From: Microbacterium oxydans
GTDB taxonomy: Bacteria; Actinomycetota; Actinomycetes; Actinomycetales; Microbacteriaceae
NCBI RefSeq assembly: GCF_006540085.1
Contig: NZ_BJOG01000008.1
Coordinates: 425,076-489,075 of the forward strand
Length of the DNA stretch: 64,000 bases
Direction of reading: 5' to 3'
Below are positions 38,801 to 46,932 of this stretch, one piece after another (position 1 is the first letter of the stretch; each line of letters starts with the position of its first letter). The translations under genes and the position numbers were made by a program. Under the pieces are notes generated by a model that did not search any database, was not told the origin of the DNA, and worked only from the letters and a program-made list of their open reading frames with translations.

Positions 38801-39013
38801 TTCGGCGGGCTTGGTGGCCTTCAGACCCTTGACGTCGCCCTCGTAGGTGGCGAGCGGATCCGACTTCATCACCACGATGTAGTGCCCTGGTGTGCCTGCG
38901 ACGGGGACGGGGTGCGTCACCTCCTCCGTCGCGTAGCCCGCGGTTGCCGTCGATGCGATGAACAGCGTGGCCAGGGTGGTGGCTGCCGCCATCCGGAGGG
39001 GTGTTCGACCCAT
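35804..39013 (-). CDS. secreted S8 family serine peptidase (subtilase) with PA insert
   Basis: From ATG 39013 (GGGAG 4 nt upstream) the protein has 1069 residues. A signal peptide covers ~1-28 and an I9-type prodomain ~40-145. The catalytic triad is D185 (GVIDTG), H281 (GHGSHTA) and S612 (GTSMASPH), with the oxyanion Asn N392 (SAGNDG). A PA domain lies between about 455 and 550. The C-terminus has a beta-rich region and Fn3-like modules, then a linker of repeated PAPET/KAPET units. Unlike other surface proteins here it has no LAxTG anchor or final helix, so it is probably secreted or wall-associated. It may be cut short by a nonsense change, but I see no remnants. Substrate unknown. Confidence 0.92.
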   Translation of the reverse strand: MGRTPLRMAAATTLATLFIASTATAGYATEEVTHPVPVAGTPGHYIVVMKSDPLATYEGDVKGLKATKPAEGDQLETQSQDSQRYVEHLQTEQEDLVSDIGVTPDTTYQVVLNGFSADLSGEQVDALRASKDVLGVYPDEIRHPDAQSSTDYLGLGDDRKGKGGVWQQTGGVATAGEGVVVGVIDTGIAPEHPSFEGKKIKKQKKQHNRNKGGQPYTDGTYVYFDKSDGGQFQAAMVEGQDWDTSDYSSKLIGGQYFYAGAEAAGFDFQYDYLSPRDGDGHGSHTASTAAGNFKVKASIENVDFGTISGVAPAAKISAYKACYVGPDTTVTTDDICAQSDLIAAIDQAVADGVDVINYSIGGGAASTVMAPEDLAFFNAAAAGVFVATSAGNDGPDPVTADHASPWYTTVAASTIPTWEGTVQFDGFAQAGASVSVPFGQKVTGPSIAAVDAAAAGAVTPQLCLPGTLDPAKVAGHIVVCDRGGNARAEKSQVVKDAGGMGMVLVNVPGGADSLDNDFHAVPTVHLNAVHRAAVLAYVQGGVDRPITLVGENTTGVVTPTPQIAGFSSRGPMLADGSDVMKPDVAAPGVAILAATENAPGEKPTFGILSGTSMASPHVAGLAALYLGEHPKATPAEIKSAMMTTAYDTVLPDGSKNTNPFEQGAGQVDPKRYLNPGLLYLNGVKDWAAFLDGKGLSDFPGIDPIDGSDLNQASISIGSLTSAQTVTRTVTSTEKGTFTAKASVPGVNVKVTPQQLKFDRPGQTKTFTVTFDNATAPVEQWATGSLTWTSAKNSVRSPIALFPVTADAPAEVTGSGVDGSTAVEITPGLTGDLALGLSGLTPFELLADADNPVEGHSGDEKSGDANKDVSWIVNVPEGTTLSRFDLDSSDDKGSDLDLTVYRVVSPDDLQYYERWRSATGSADEQVTIPSPKAGTYLVVANIYSTTGPMTWDMTYANVLADGEGDLTATPNPLAAVRGKKTSYNLGWTGLTAGTRYLGVVQYGESDVRTVLTVDVLAAKAPETPAPETKAPETPAPETKAPETPAPETPAPEASPTGAPPTSAPETAKPE

Positions 39014-39180
39014 GTGGTGCTCCCGATGATCACGGTGCGGCCCTCTTGCTGCACCGCGGCCAACATATGCCCGACCCTGGCGATTCTCAGGAAGTCTGGC
39101 CGATCGGTCACCCGGCATTCGCCGATCGGCCAGGGTTATCCACGGCCGCCCTCGCGATACGTCGACAGTAAGCTGGAGAG

Positions 39181-39726
39181 GTGGCCCGCACCTCTGTCCT
39201 GACGACCCGCGTCCTGCTCGTATGCGCGGCCATCGGGGTCGCCACGGGCATCCTCGCCGGTATAGCCGGGTGGGTGACTCCGGTGCTGCTGGCGAGCCCC
39301 CTGCTGTTCCTCTACGGCCTGGTCCTCGGCTCGCACGTGCTGCCGGGCATCATCGCGCAGGAGGTGCTGCGCCTCCCGCTCGTCGCGCTGATCACCCATG
39401 TGTTCGCCGCTCTGATCGCGAGCGCCTTCAACCCGGCCTGGGCGCTGCGGTTCATCGGCACCGCTCTGCTGTTCGGCCTGATCCAGGAGGGGGTGGCCGC
39501 CCTCACCCGCTACCGCTCCTGGGGCCCGTGGCGCTTCTTCCTCTCGGCGGCGATCATCGGCGTCTTCGTGGCGGTCGTGGTGTTCTTCGCCGCCCACCTC
39601 TCGGTGATGCCGCTGTGGGCGCAGATCCTCTACCTCGCGATCTCGGTGCTCGGGCCGATCGCGTGGACAGCCATCGGCCTCGCGATCGGCTCGGCACTCA
39701 GCCGCGCCGGCGTCGCCCGCCGCTAG
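39181..39726 (+). CDS. ECF transporter S component (YkoE-like), first of two paralogs
   Basis: The 181-residue integral membrane protein has about five or six hydrophobic segments. It is clearly homologous to the S component at 44626-45333: both have PLLFLYGL/PLPFVGMAL segments, an LRxPLV motif, LxRYRxWGxW (or LWRYWGTW), and an end with AIGSALSRAGV or LIADRLRRAGV. The GTG start at 39181 directly follows GGAGA; a TAAGCT element 5 nt upstream may indicate a leaderless transcript. S components bind substrate and use the shared EcfA/EcfT module, which here lies 1.5 kb downstream. Substrate unknown. Confidence 0.75.
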   Translation: MARTSVLTTRVLLVCAAIGVATGILAGIAGWVTPVLLASPLLFLYGLVLGSHVLPGIIAQEVLRLPLVALITHVFAALIASAFNPAWALRFIGTALLFGLIQEGVAALTRYRSWGPWRFFLSAAIIGVFVAVVVFFAAHLSVMPLWAQILYLAISVLGPIAWTAIGLAIGSALSRAGVARR

Positions 39727-41035
39727 GCACTCCGCCCAGCCGCCGCGCGACGGCGCCCGAGACCGAGCTCACGAGCGCCTCGAGTGGACCGCGACGCTTC
39801 AGCGCCGCCAGGATCGCGCCGATGACGATCGCGCCAAGGATGTGGACACCGAGGATCGCCGGCCCCAGGTACCACCACGGGAGATCCGTCGACGCGTCGA
39901 CCGCACCGGAGAGCAGCACGAACGAGGTGGCCGCCGCGGCGAGCACGTGCACCGTGTAGACCGTGAGCGGAGCGGCCCCCGCCGCCCTGACGGGCTCGAG
40001 CACGCGAAGCGCGGACTTGGGGAGGACTCCGGCGAGGAACAGCATGCTCGCGATGACGAAGAGCGCGATGCCGACCCCGCGCAGAATGTCGAGGGTCGTC
40101 CCCGTGTGCGGCGTCTGCAGCACGAGCGCCCACCACTGCGGAGAGAGTGGAGCGCCGAAGCCCGGCGTGCCGATGATGCTCTCGGTGGCGGCAGCCGCCT
40201 CGGGCGGCAGGGTCGCGACGAGGACCGCGCGCCCGAAGAACTCGTAGACGAGGGCGCTGGTCGACACGGCGAACACGGCGAGGAAGGCGCCGATGCCGGC
40301 CGTCCACGCGAGGAATCGCTTCTCCGTCCCGTTGCGCCGAGCGGCGATCAGCAGTGTGGCGACGGCCATCCCGACGAGAACGTAGACGATCCAGGTCACG
40401 ACGGGATAGGTGCCGGTGACGAAGATCGCGCGCAGCGCCACCGCCGGCTCCCCCCACTGCGGCCAGGACACTCCGCCGCCCTCCCCGATGACCCCCAGGG
40501 CCTGTCGCAGGAAGGCGTTGAGGATCGGCCCCGCGATCGCGAGGATCGCCGCGGAGACGAGCAACCAGCGCGGACTCACCCTGAGGAACGGGATGCTGCA
40601 CAGCATGGCGACACCGAAGTAGACGAGGACGACCACGATGCTTCCCGGCGCCAGGGCGAGCGTCGCCCCGATGAGGATGACGAGCACACCCCGCACAGCC
40701 ATCGCCCACCGTGCGGCGGCGACGTGGCCGCGTTCCAGGTAGGAGCGGGTGGCGAGCACGACGCTGATCCCGCCGACGACGGCGAACAGGGTCGAGGCGT
40801 TCCCGTCGACGATGGTCGACACCCCTTCGACGTGGCCTGGCAGGCCGGCCGGCGGGAGCAGGTGGGCGCAGAACATGCCGATGATCGCCAGGAAGCGCGC
40901 GAAGTCGATGCCGACCATCCGGCCGAGCTCGCCGCGACGACGTGCCGCATCCGACTCGGGTGGAGGCGTCGGCTGCTCCCTCCGCGCCGTACGGTGCGGT
41001 CGGGCGATCGTGTGCGTGTTCGTGTCTTGTGGCAC
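39698..41035 (-). CDS. heparan-alpha-glucosaminide acetyltransferase-like (DUF1624/DUF418-type) membrane protein
   Basis: I chose GTG 41035 (GGGAG 5 nt upstream), giving 445 residues; the frame reaches 41131. About ten hydrophobic segments follow a basic N-terminus. GIDFARFLAIIGMFCAHL is the typical start of the HGSNAT/DUF1624 family, and the C-terminus resembles DUF418 (PLTVYTVHVLAAAAT, with His as possible acyl acceptor). The family is thought to move acyl groups across membranes. The 3' end overlaps the S component gene by 29 bp on the opposite strand. Function unknown. Confidence 0.75.
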   Translation of the reverse strand: MPQDTNTHTIARPHRTARREQPTPPPESDAARRRGELGRMVGIDFARFLAIIGMFCAHLLPPAGLPGHVEGVSTIVDGNASTLFAVVGGISVVLATRSYLERGHVAAARWAMAVRGVLVILIGATLALAPGSIVVVLVYFGVAMLCSIPFLRVSPRWLLVSAAILAIAGPILNAFLRQALGVIGEGGGVSWPQWGEPAVALRAIFVTGTYPVVTWIVYVLVGMAVATLLIAARRNGTEKRFLAWTAGIGAFLAVFAVSTSALVYEFFGRAVLVATLPPEAAAATESIIGTPGFGAPLSPQWWALVLQTPHTGTTLDILRGVGIALFVIASMLFLAGVLPKSALRVLEPVRAAGAAPLTVYTVHVLAAAATSFVLLSGAVDASTDLPWWYLGPAILGVHILGAIVIGAILAALKRRGPLEALVSSVSGAVARRLGGVPSGGRRRRG

Positions 41036-41161
41036 GGTGCTCCCTCGTTCCTGCGGCGCCCGGTCGGCGCCTCTACGACGATGCCGGTTCTTCGGCCGCT
41101 CCACGTCCGTCCACCGGATGATCGATGTCATCCGCCGGAGGGCTTCTGTGCGCGTGGATAA

Positions 41162-41180
41162 TCAGGTAAGGCTCAGCTAA
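41162..41180. promoter_or_regulatory. DtxR/IdeR-like iron box before the ECF operon
   Basis: TCAGGTAAGGCTCAGCTAA matches the consensus TTAGGTTAGGCTAACCTAA at 15 of 19 positions. It lies 38 nt before the GTG start, with a TACGAT -10-like element at 41191-41196 just after it. This predicts repression by an iron-loaded DtxR/IdeR protein. Confidence 0.7.
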
Positions 41181-41217
41181 GTTAGAAGGGTACGATCCGC
41201 CGACCCGGGACTCCGCC

Positions 41218-42927
41218 GTGCGCCCATCCGCGCCCCTGCTGAGCGTGCGTGACCTCTCCCTCACCCACGCCGATGCGGCGCACCCCTCTCCGCGTGATGT
41301 GACCTTCGACATCGATGCAGGAGAGGTCGTGCTCCTGCTCGGGCCCTCCGGTTCGGGCAAGTCGACGCTCACCCTCGCCCTCAACGGGCTCATCCCGCAC
41401 GCCCTCCCCACAGCCATGATCGGCACGGTAGAGGCCGGCGGCATCGACACGGCGAGCGCCCCGACCGCGACTCTGAGCACCCGCGTGGCGATGGTGTTCC
41501 AAGACCCCGATGCGCAGATCGTCACCGGCAGTGTGTACGACGAGGTCGCGTTCGGCCTCGAGAACCTGCGACTGCCGCTCGACGTGGTGGAGAGTCGCGT
41601 CGAGGAGGCACTGCGCCGCGTCGGGCTCTGGGAACGGCGCACGGTGAACCCCGACCACCTCTCCGGCGGCGGACGGCAGCGACTCGCGATCGCCGGTGCC
41701 CTCGCGATGGGCTCACCCCTCATCGTGCTCGACGAACCGACCGCGAACCTCGATGCCCAGGGCATCGACGACGTGTACGCCGCGCTCGCTGAGGTGGTCG
41801 CTGCGGGTGACCGCGCCATCCTGCTCGTGGAGCACAACCTCGATGCGGCTATGTCGTTCGTCACGCGGACGATCGTGCTCGACCGCGAGGGTCGGGTGGC
41901 TTTCGACGGACCGGCGGCCGAGATCATCCGCGAGAACGCCGACGAGCTGGTCCGGATGGGCGTGTGGCTTCCGGCCGCCACCCTGACGGCGCTCCGACTC
42001 CGGGGTCAGGGGTTCACGCTCGATCCGCTGCCGCTGTCTCCCCAGGAACTCGCCGTCGCACTCGAAGGTCAGCCGGTCTCGTCCCTGCCATCGAGCCATA
42101 CGACGTCACCGAGCCGTACGACGTCGTCCCCCTCGACGACGAAGAGCGACGCCACGACACGGGTCGAGCCGATCATCCGCGCGCGAGGGCTGACGGTGCG
42201 CCGACGTCGTGCCGAGATCCTCCACAGTGTCGACCTCGACCTCGCCCCCGGCAGTCTCACGGCCATCGTGGGTGCGAACGGGGCGGGCAAGACCACGCTG
42301 ATCCAGGCACTCGCGGGCGTCGTACCGCCACCGCGTGGACAGGTGTCGGTCGACGGCATCGACCCGGGGACCGCGTCTCCCCGCGACCTCGCCGCACGGA
42401 TCGGGTTCGTGTTCCAGAATCCCGAGCACCAGTTCATCGCCCCGACGGTGTTCGACGAGCTCGCCCATGGGCTGCGGCTGCGCCATGTGCCCGACGCCGA
42501 GATCACGGCGAGAGTCGACGAGATGCTCACGCGCTTCGGACTCGAGCACAAGACGGACGTGCATCCGTTCCTGCTCTCGGGCGGTGAGAAGCGGCGCCTG
42601 TCGGTGGGCACGGCGCTGATCACCCGGCCCCGTGTGCTGGCGCTCGATGAGCCGACCTTCGGACAGGACCGTGCGAGAGCCGCCGAGCTGCTCGATCTGC
42701 TGCAGGAGCTGCGCGCGGACGGGACGACCATCCTGATCGTCACGCACGACCTGCAGTTGGTGGCCGAGCACGCCAGCCACGTCGTGCTCCTCGCCGAGGG
42801 TCGGGTGCGGGCGACCGCCCCCACCGCCGCGCTCCTGCAGGACGAACTGCTGTTCACGGATGCAGGGCTGCAGCTGCCGGCCCTGCAACGCGTGCTGGCG
42901 TCCGCCGGCCTCGGGGTGAGCTCATGA
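41218..42927 (+). CDS. ECF transporter ATPase, two fused nucleotide-binding domains (EcfA-EcfA')
   Basis: The 569-residue protein joins two ATPase domains. Domain 1 has Walker A GPSGSGKS (42-49), signature LSGGGRQR and LIVLDEPTANLD. Domain 2 has GANGAGKTT, LLSGGEKRR and ALDEPTFGQD. A Ser/Thr-rich linker of ~45 residues separates them. Q-loop regions VFQDPDAQIVTG and VFQNPEHQFIAPT are typical of ECF ATPases. The GTG start at 41218 has GGGA 7 nt upstream. It is the first gene of the iron-boxed operon and overlaps EcfT (ATGA). Confidence 0.92.
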   Translation: MRPSAPLLSVRDLSLTHADAAHPSPRDVTFDIDAGEVVLLLGPSGSGKSTLTLALNGLIPHALPTAMIGTVEAGGIDTASAPTATLSTRVAMVFQDPDAQIVTGSVYDEVAFGLENLRLPLDVVESRVEEALRRVGLWERRTVNPDHLSGGGRQRLAIAGALAMGSPLIVLDEPTANLDAQGIDDVYAALAEVVAAGDRAILLVEHNLDAAMSFVTRTIVLDREGRVAFDGPAAEIIRENADELVRMGVWLPAATLTALRLRGQGFTLDPLPLSPQELAVALEGQPVSSLPSSHTTSPSRTTSSPSTTKSDATTRVEPIIRARGLTVRRRRAEILHSVDLDLAPGSLTAIVGANGAGKTTLIQALAGVVPPPRGQVSVDGIDPGTASPRDLAARIGFVFQNPEHQFIAPTVFDELAHGLRLRHVPDAEITARVDEMLTRFGLEHKTDVHPFLLSGGEKRRLSVGTALITRPRVLALDEPTFGQDRARAAELLDLLQELRADGTTILIVTHDLQLVAEHASHVVLLAEGRVRATAPTAALLQDELLFTDAGLQLPALQRVLASAGLGVSS

Positions 42928-43742
42928 CCGCGACGACGTTCGACCCCTATGCACGCATGACGGCGACGTCGCGCCGGCAGTTCCTCTACGCACTGAATCC
43001 GCTCGCGAAAGTCGCCGGCTTCGCACCAGCGATGGTGCTGCTCGTCTTCGTACGGGATCTGGCGACCCCCGCCGCGTTCCTGGTGCTCGCCTATGCGCTG
43101 ATCCTGGTCGGCGCGCGTCTCACCGTGCGGCTCCTCGCCCTGCTGCTGCTCGCTCTCCCCGCCGGGATGCTCCTGATCGGCATCGGCTTCTCCCTGTGGG
43201 TCGACACCGGACTGGTCCACGACTCCATTCCGGTCGTGCGCATCGGGGACTGGACGCTCTACAGCGGGGCCCTGCTCCTCGGCTTCGCGACCGCGCTGCG
43301 GCTCGGCTCGATCGTCGCTCTCGCACTCGTCGGCGGGCTCACCACCAGCGGGCCCGACCTGGTGCGGGCCAGCGTGCAGCAGCTGCGGGTACCGTATCGG
43401 ATCGGCTACACGGCCTTGGCGGCCTTCCGTTTCGTGCCGCGGTTCGGGCATGAGCTCTCCGTGATCAGGGCGGCCCATCGGGTGCGCGGGTATCACGGCG
43501 GTCGCGGTCCGTTCGCGCGCATCGCCCGGGGGTGGGGGTACATCGTGCCGCTGCTCGCCGGCGCGATCCGCCACGCCGAGCGCGTCGCGTTGGCGATGGA
43601 CTCGCGGGCGTTCGGTGCACATCCGACGCGCACCGAGCGGTACCTGGTCCCGTTCCGGACGCGAGACACCGTCTTCACGGTCGCGACCCTGCTGGCCTCT
43701 GCAGCCATCTTCGTCGTCTTCTTCCCCTGGCAGCTTCCCTGA
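42924..43742 (+). CDS. ECF transporter transmembrane component EcfT
   Basis: The 272-residue protein has about six hydrophobic segments and the two coupling helices with Ala-Arg-Gly-like motifs: AHRVRGYHGGRG and ALAMDSRAFGAHPTRTE. It links the ATPase pair to S components. The ATG overlaps the ATPase stop (ATGA). An 11-nt gap precedes the reductase gene. Confidence 0.92.
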   Translation: MTATTFDPYARMTATSRRQFLYALNPLAKVAGFAPAMVLLVFVRDLATPAAFLVLAYALILVGARLTVRLLALLLLALPAGMLLIGIGFSLWVDTGLVHDSIPVVRIGDWTLYSGALLLGFATALRLGSIVALALVGGLTTSGPDLVRASVQQLRVPYRIGYTALAAFRFVPRFGHELSVIRAAHRVRGYHGGRGPFARIARGWGYIVPLLAGAIRHAERVALAMDSRAFGAHPTRTERYLVPFRTRDTVFTVATLLASAAIFVVFFPWQLP

Positions 43743-43753
43743 AAGGCGTCCTG

Positions 43754-44629
43754 ATGGCGTTCAGCAAGATGGTCAAGCCCGAGTCGTCCGAACTCCTCCA
43801 CCTGACGGTGCTGCGCACGGAGCATCTCTCGGCGCACTGGATCCGGGTGACGCTCGGCGGTGGTGACATCGAGGGGTTCCGGCCGATGGGGTTCGACCAG
43901 TGGTTCCGATTGTTCCTGCCGATCGGAGGGGATGCCGGGCTCGACCGGGTGCCGGCGAAGGCGAACAAGGTGTTCGGGTACCTGAAGTTCCTGCGCATCC
44001 CCGACGGTGAGCGTCCGGTGATGCGCAACTACAGCGTGCGCGCGTACCGTCCGGCGACCGCGGACGCCGGCGCCGAGATCGACGTGGACTTCGTGCTGCA
44101 CGGCTCGGCCGCGGACGGCACCGCCGGCCCCGCGTCGCGATGGGCGGAGACCTGCGAGCCTGGCGAGCACGTGCTGATCATCGACGAAGGCCTCACGTTC
44201 AACCCGCAGCGCGGGGTGGAGCGGGTCGTGCTGGTCGGCGACGAGACCGCCCTGCCCGCGATCTCCTCCATCTGCGCCTCGCTGCCGGCCACTGCGACGG
44301 GCACCGCGATCGTGGAGGTGCCGAGCGACGACGACGCTCTCGCGTTCACGCATCCCTCGGGCGTCGAGGTCGTGTGGATCGTGCGGCCGCATGGCATCGC
44401 TCCCGGGGCGCTCGCCCTGGAGACGCTGGCACGCGCTGCCCTGCCGGATGCGCCGTTCCACGCATATGCGGCGGGCGAGCAGGCACTCGCCTCAGGGGCG
44501 CGCAAGCATCTCGTGGGCACGCGCGGGGTCGACAAGAATGCCGTGAGCTTCTGCGGCTACTGGAAGATCGGCGCCTCATCCCCCGCCTCGAAGGCCGCGC
44601 GCGACGCTGCAGCGGAGCCCCTCGCGTGA
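43754..44629 (+). CDS. siderophore-interacting protein (SIP), FAD-dependent ferric-siderophore reductase
   Basis: From ATG 43754 the protein has 291 residues. The FAD-binding domain shows RNYSVRAYRP (R91-R96), the Rx(Y/F)S motif of SIPs. The C-terminal SIP domain binds NAD(P)H and ends with SFCGYWKIG. Such enzymes reduce ferric iron in siderophores to release it in the cytoplasm. Its location between EcfT and an S component ties ferric-siderophore or haem reduction to an ECF transporter, which is uncommon. It overlaps the S component start (GTGA). Confidence 0.92.
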   Translation: MAFSKMVKPESSELLHLTVLRTEHLSAHWIRVTLGGGDIEGFRPMGFDQWFRLFLPIGGDAGLDRVPAKANKVFGYLKFLRIPDGERPVMRNYSVRAYRPATADAGAEIDVDFVLHGSAADGTAGPASRWAETCEPGEHVLIIDEGLTFNPQRGVERVVLVGDETALPAISSICASLPATATGTAIVEVPSDDDALAFTHPSGVEVVWIVRPHGIAPGALALETLARAALPDAPFHAYAAGEQALASGARKHLVGTRGVDKNAVSFCGYWKIGASSPASKAARDAAAEPLA

Positions 44630-45333
44630 GCGGAACGGATGCAGCCGATGGCCTCGCCTCCAGGGGATCAGTGGGAGATGCTCCCGCAGCAGCAGCCGGA
44701 CATCGCGCGTCAGTCGCCGGTGGACGATTCCGCTTCCCCACCGCCATCCTGCTGACCTGTGCCGCGCTCGGCGTCGCCGGGGCGGTGCTGCTCGCGCCGA
44801 TGAACTGGTTCTCGACGCTGCTGACCGGGCCGCTGCCCTTCGTCGGCATGGCCCTCGCCGGCCTGTGGCTGTTACCGTCCGTGATCGCGCTGAGGCTGCT
44901 GCGGAAGCCGCTGGTCGGACTCCTCGTCGCGCTGATCGCCGGCCTCGTGATGGTCCCGTTCTCCGGGTACGGTTTCAGCAGCGTGCTGACGAATCTCTGG
45001 TGGGCGGCGTTCACGGAGCTGCCGTTCCTGTTCGTGCTCTGGCGCTACTGGGGAACGTGGATGCACTACGTCGGCGCCGTCGTCGTGGGCGTCGTCTACC
45101 CGATCTCGGCGTGGGCCTGGTTCGATCTCGGATCCATGTCTCTCTTCGCCCAGGTCGCCTTCTTCGCCGTGACGATCGCCAGCTGCGTCGGCGGCACCGC
45201 CCTCGGCATCCTGATCGCCGACCGTCTGCGCAGGGCAGGAGTGGGCAGGGCAGGAGTGGGTAGGGCAGGAGTGGGTAGGGCAAGAGTAGGCAGCGCCGGA
45301 GCGGGCAGGCCAGCTGTCAACGGGCGCCGCTGA
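44626..45333 (+). CDS. ECF transporter S component (YkoE-like), second paralog
   Basis: Starting with the GTGA overlap at 44626, the protein has 235 residues: a ~35-residue Ala/Gly/Ser-rich start, then six hydrophobic segments with PLPFVGMALAGLWLLP and LFVLWRYWGTWMHYVGAVV. It ends with repeated AGVGR units. The homologue at 39181 shows the same segment order. The S component is expected to bind the substrate for import, presumably an iron compound given the SIP neighbour and iron box; direct evidence is absent. Confidence 0.82.
   Translation: MSGTDAADGLASRGSVGDAPAAAAGHRASVAGGRFRFPTAILLTCAALGVAGAVLLAPMNWFSTLLTGPLPFVGMALAGLWLLPSVIALRLLRKPLVGLLVALIAGLVMVPFSGYGFSSVLTNLWWAAFTELPFLFVLWRYWGTWMHYVGAVVVGVVYPISAWAWFDLGSMSLFAQVAFFAVTIASCVGGTALGILIADRLRRAGVGRAGVGRAGVGRARVGSAGAGRPAVNGRR
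45232..45306 (+). repeat. five 15-nt tandem units at the S component C-terminus
   Basis: AGGGCAGGAGTGGGY occurs three times nearly exactly, then two diverged copies. They encode AGVGR-like pentapeptides at the cytoplasmic end and may vary in copy number. Confidence 0.85.
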
Positions 45334-45452
45334 GCCTCAAGAGCACAGCCGCCCTCATCACACTCCTCAGGCGGGGTCGACCGGTGCCGTAAGACGGAGC
45401 ACATCGCACCGTCGGGCGGTGTCCTCACCCGAGACCCCCCACCAGACGACCG

Positions 45453-45514
45453 TCACCAGAGACCAGCCTCACCAGAGACCAGCCTCACCAGAGACCAGCC
45501 CACCAGAGACCGAC
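45453..45514. repeat. 16-nt tandem repeat at the DUF222-HNH 3' end
   Basis: TCACCAGAGACCAGCC is repeated three times exactly (45453-45500) followed by a partial copy. The current stop of the frameshifted HNH gene (TCA at 45469-45471) lies inside this array. Confidence 0.9.
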
Positions 45515-46902
45515 ATCCTCACGCAGCGACGTCGAGGCGTGCGCGACCGCCGAGCCTCGGGGTCTGCGCAGGATCGACGTATCGCGGCGGAATGAACCAC
45601 ACCCGCGCCCCCGCTCCCAGTCCCCCTCCTACTCCCGCCCCCACTCCTACTCATACTCCCGGCATCGTCGATACGGATCTCCCACCCGTTGTCGTGGATG
45701 CGGTGGTGACACGTTTCGCACAGCAGTACCCCGTTGGAGAGGTCGGTCGGCCCGTGATCTCGTTTCCACCAGCGGATGTGATGGGCCTTCGTCATCTCGG
45801 GCGGCAATCCGCACATCGCGCATCCCCCGTCGCGCTCCACCAGCGCCAGCCGTTGTGCGCGGGTGAACAGCCGCTTCTGCCGACCCCATTCGAGGATCTC
45901 GCTGTCGCCACCGAGAACGCACGGGATCACACCGCCACCGGCCGCCATCCTGCGCGCAGCTCCGACGCTGACCGGATGATCGACACCATCCAGGGTCGCC
46001 GACCCCGTGCCGGCTTCCAGATCGTCGAGGTTCATCCGCACGATCACCGTCGCACCCGCTACCGGCACCCGCTGCTCGCACCCGAGCACGTGCGCACAGA
46101 ACACCGCCAGAGCATCAGCTTGGATCATCGGCACCGTCCGGCGGTCCGCATCGGGCGCACCCTCGTCGGGCGCATCTTTTCGCGCGGCGAACGCGGCGGT
46201 CACGTACCCCCGGATCGCGGTGACCACCGGAGCCGCGGTCTCGACATCGAGCACCGCGTTCAGATGCACCATGCCGTCACGCTCGAACAGGGAAAGCGCA
46301 CGTCTGTTGCGCCGCTCATCCTCCCTGGGCTCCAGACCGTCCGGGTCGAGCCATGCTTCCGCGCGGACCACGAGCTTGCGCACATCGTCGAGCGCCAAAC
46401 CCGCCGCTTTCTCCGCCAGCACCCGCTCGCCTTCGGCGATACGCTCCGCTCCCGCGGCGATCCGACAGCGATCGAGGAGCGCGATGATCACCGCGGCGGC
46501 CGGGGCGCCGAGCGCACCCGAGTCGAGTGCCGCACTCACCGACGGGTACTTCGCCGGCAGAGGGGCGCCCAGGAGGTCACTGCGGGGTGCAGTCGCTTCG
46601 CCCACCTTGACGAGGCGCGAGGCATCGCCCGTCGACACTCCCGTCGCAGCCGCGATCAGCGTCGCCGGATTGCGGTAGCCCTGCTGCTTCGCCAGGCTCT
46701 CCGCGCCGAGCTCTGGACGCGACTCACGCGATATGCACGCCGCCACCGAGACATGCACGGCATCCAACCGACGCCGCAACACTCCGATCGACTCGCTCAC
46801 CGCCATCAGCTGTTCGCGAGACAGGTCTCCGGAGTCGTCGGCATCCGACCACGCCTCATCGAGGCGGGACATCGCCTCGTGCAACGCGGTCAATCTGGAC
46901 AT
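45469..46902 (-). CDS. DUF222 domain HNH endonuclease (13E12 repeat family type), probable C-terminal frameshift
   Basis: The 477-residue protein has DUF222 (~1-330) and a zinc-supported HNH nuclease motif: CAMCGLPPEMTKAHHIRWWK and CETCHHRIHDNG. This family is abundant in actinobacteria and includes the mycobacterial 13E12/REP proteins. After DDAGSMSRSGGGS the frame continues in a Gly/Arg-rich run and ends with an unusual tail. The +1 frame instead encodes VWFIPPRYVDP... and stops at 45519-45521, which is the usual C-terminus of this family. A single-base change in a G run therefore probably altered the last ~30 residues. A LexA-like box and a TAAAAT -10 lie just upstream. Confidence 0.9.
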   Translation of the reverse strand: MSRLTALHEAMSRLDEAWSDADDSGDLSREQLMAVSESIGVLRRRLDAVHVSVAACISRESRPELGAESLAKQQGYRNPATLIAAATGVSTGDASRLVKVGEATAPRSDLLGAPLPAKYPSVSAALDSGALGAPAAAVIIALLDRCRIAAGAERIAEGERVLAEKAAGLALDDVRKLVVRAEAWLDPDGLEPREDERRNRRALSLFERDGMVHLNAVLDVETAAPVVTAIRGYVTAAFAARKDAPDEGAPDADRRTVPMIQADALAVFCAHVLGCEQRVPVAGATVIVRMNLDDLEAGTGSATLDGVDHPVSVGAARRMAAGGGVIPCVLGGDSEILEWGRQKRLFTRAQRLALVERDGGCAMCGLPPEMTKAHHIRWWKRDHGPTDLSNGVLLCETCHHRIHDNGWEIRIDDAGSMSRSGGGSRRGTGSGGAGVVHSAAIRRSCADPEARRSRTPRRRCVRMSVSGGLVSGEAGLW

Positions 46903-46907
46903 GCTTC

Positions 46908-46913
46908 ATTTTA
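46908..46913 (-). promoter_or_regulatory. -10-like TAAAAT five nt before the HNH ATG
   Basis: On the minus strand TAAAAT precedes ATG (46902) by GAAGC, with no Shine-Dalgarno in between. This is typical of leaderless transcripts in actinobacteria. The LexA-like box lies 20 nt further upstream, over the -35 region. Confidence 0.5.
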
Positions 46914-46932
46914 TCGCGGATCGCGCCGAGAT

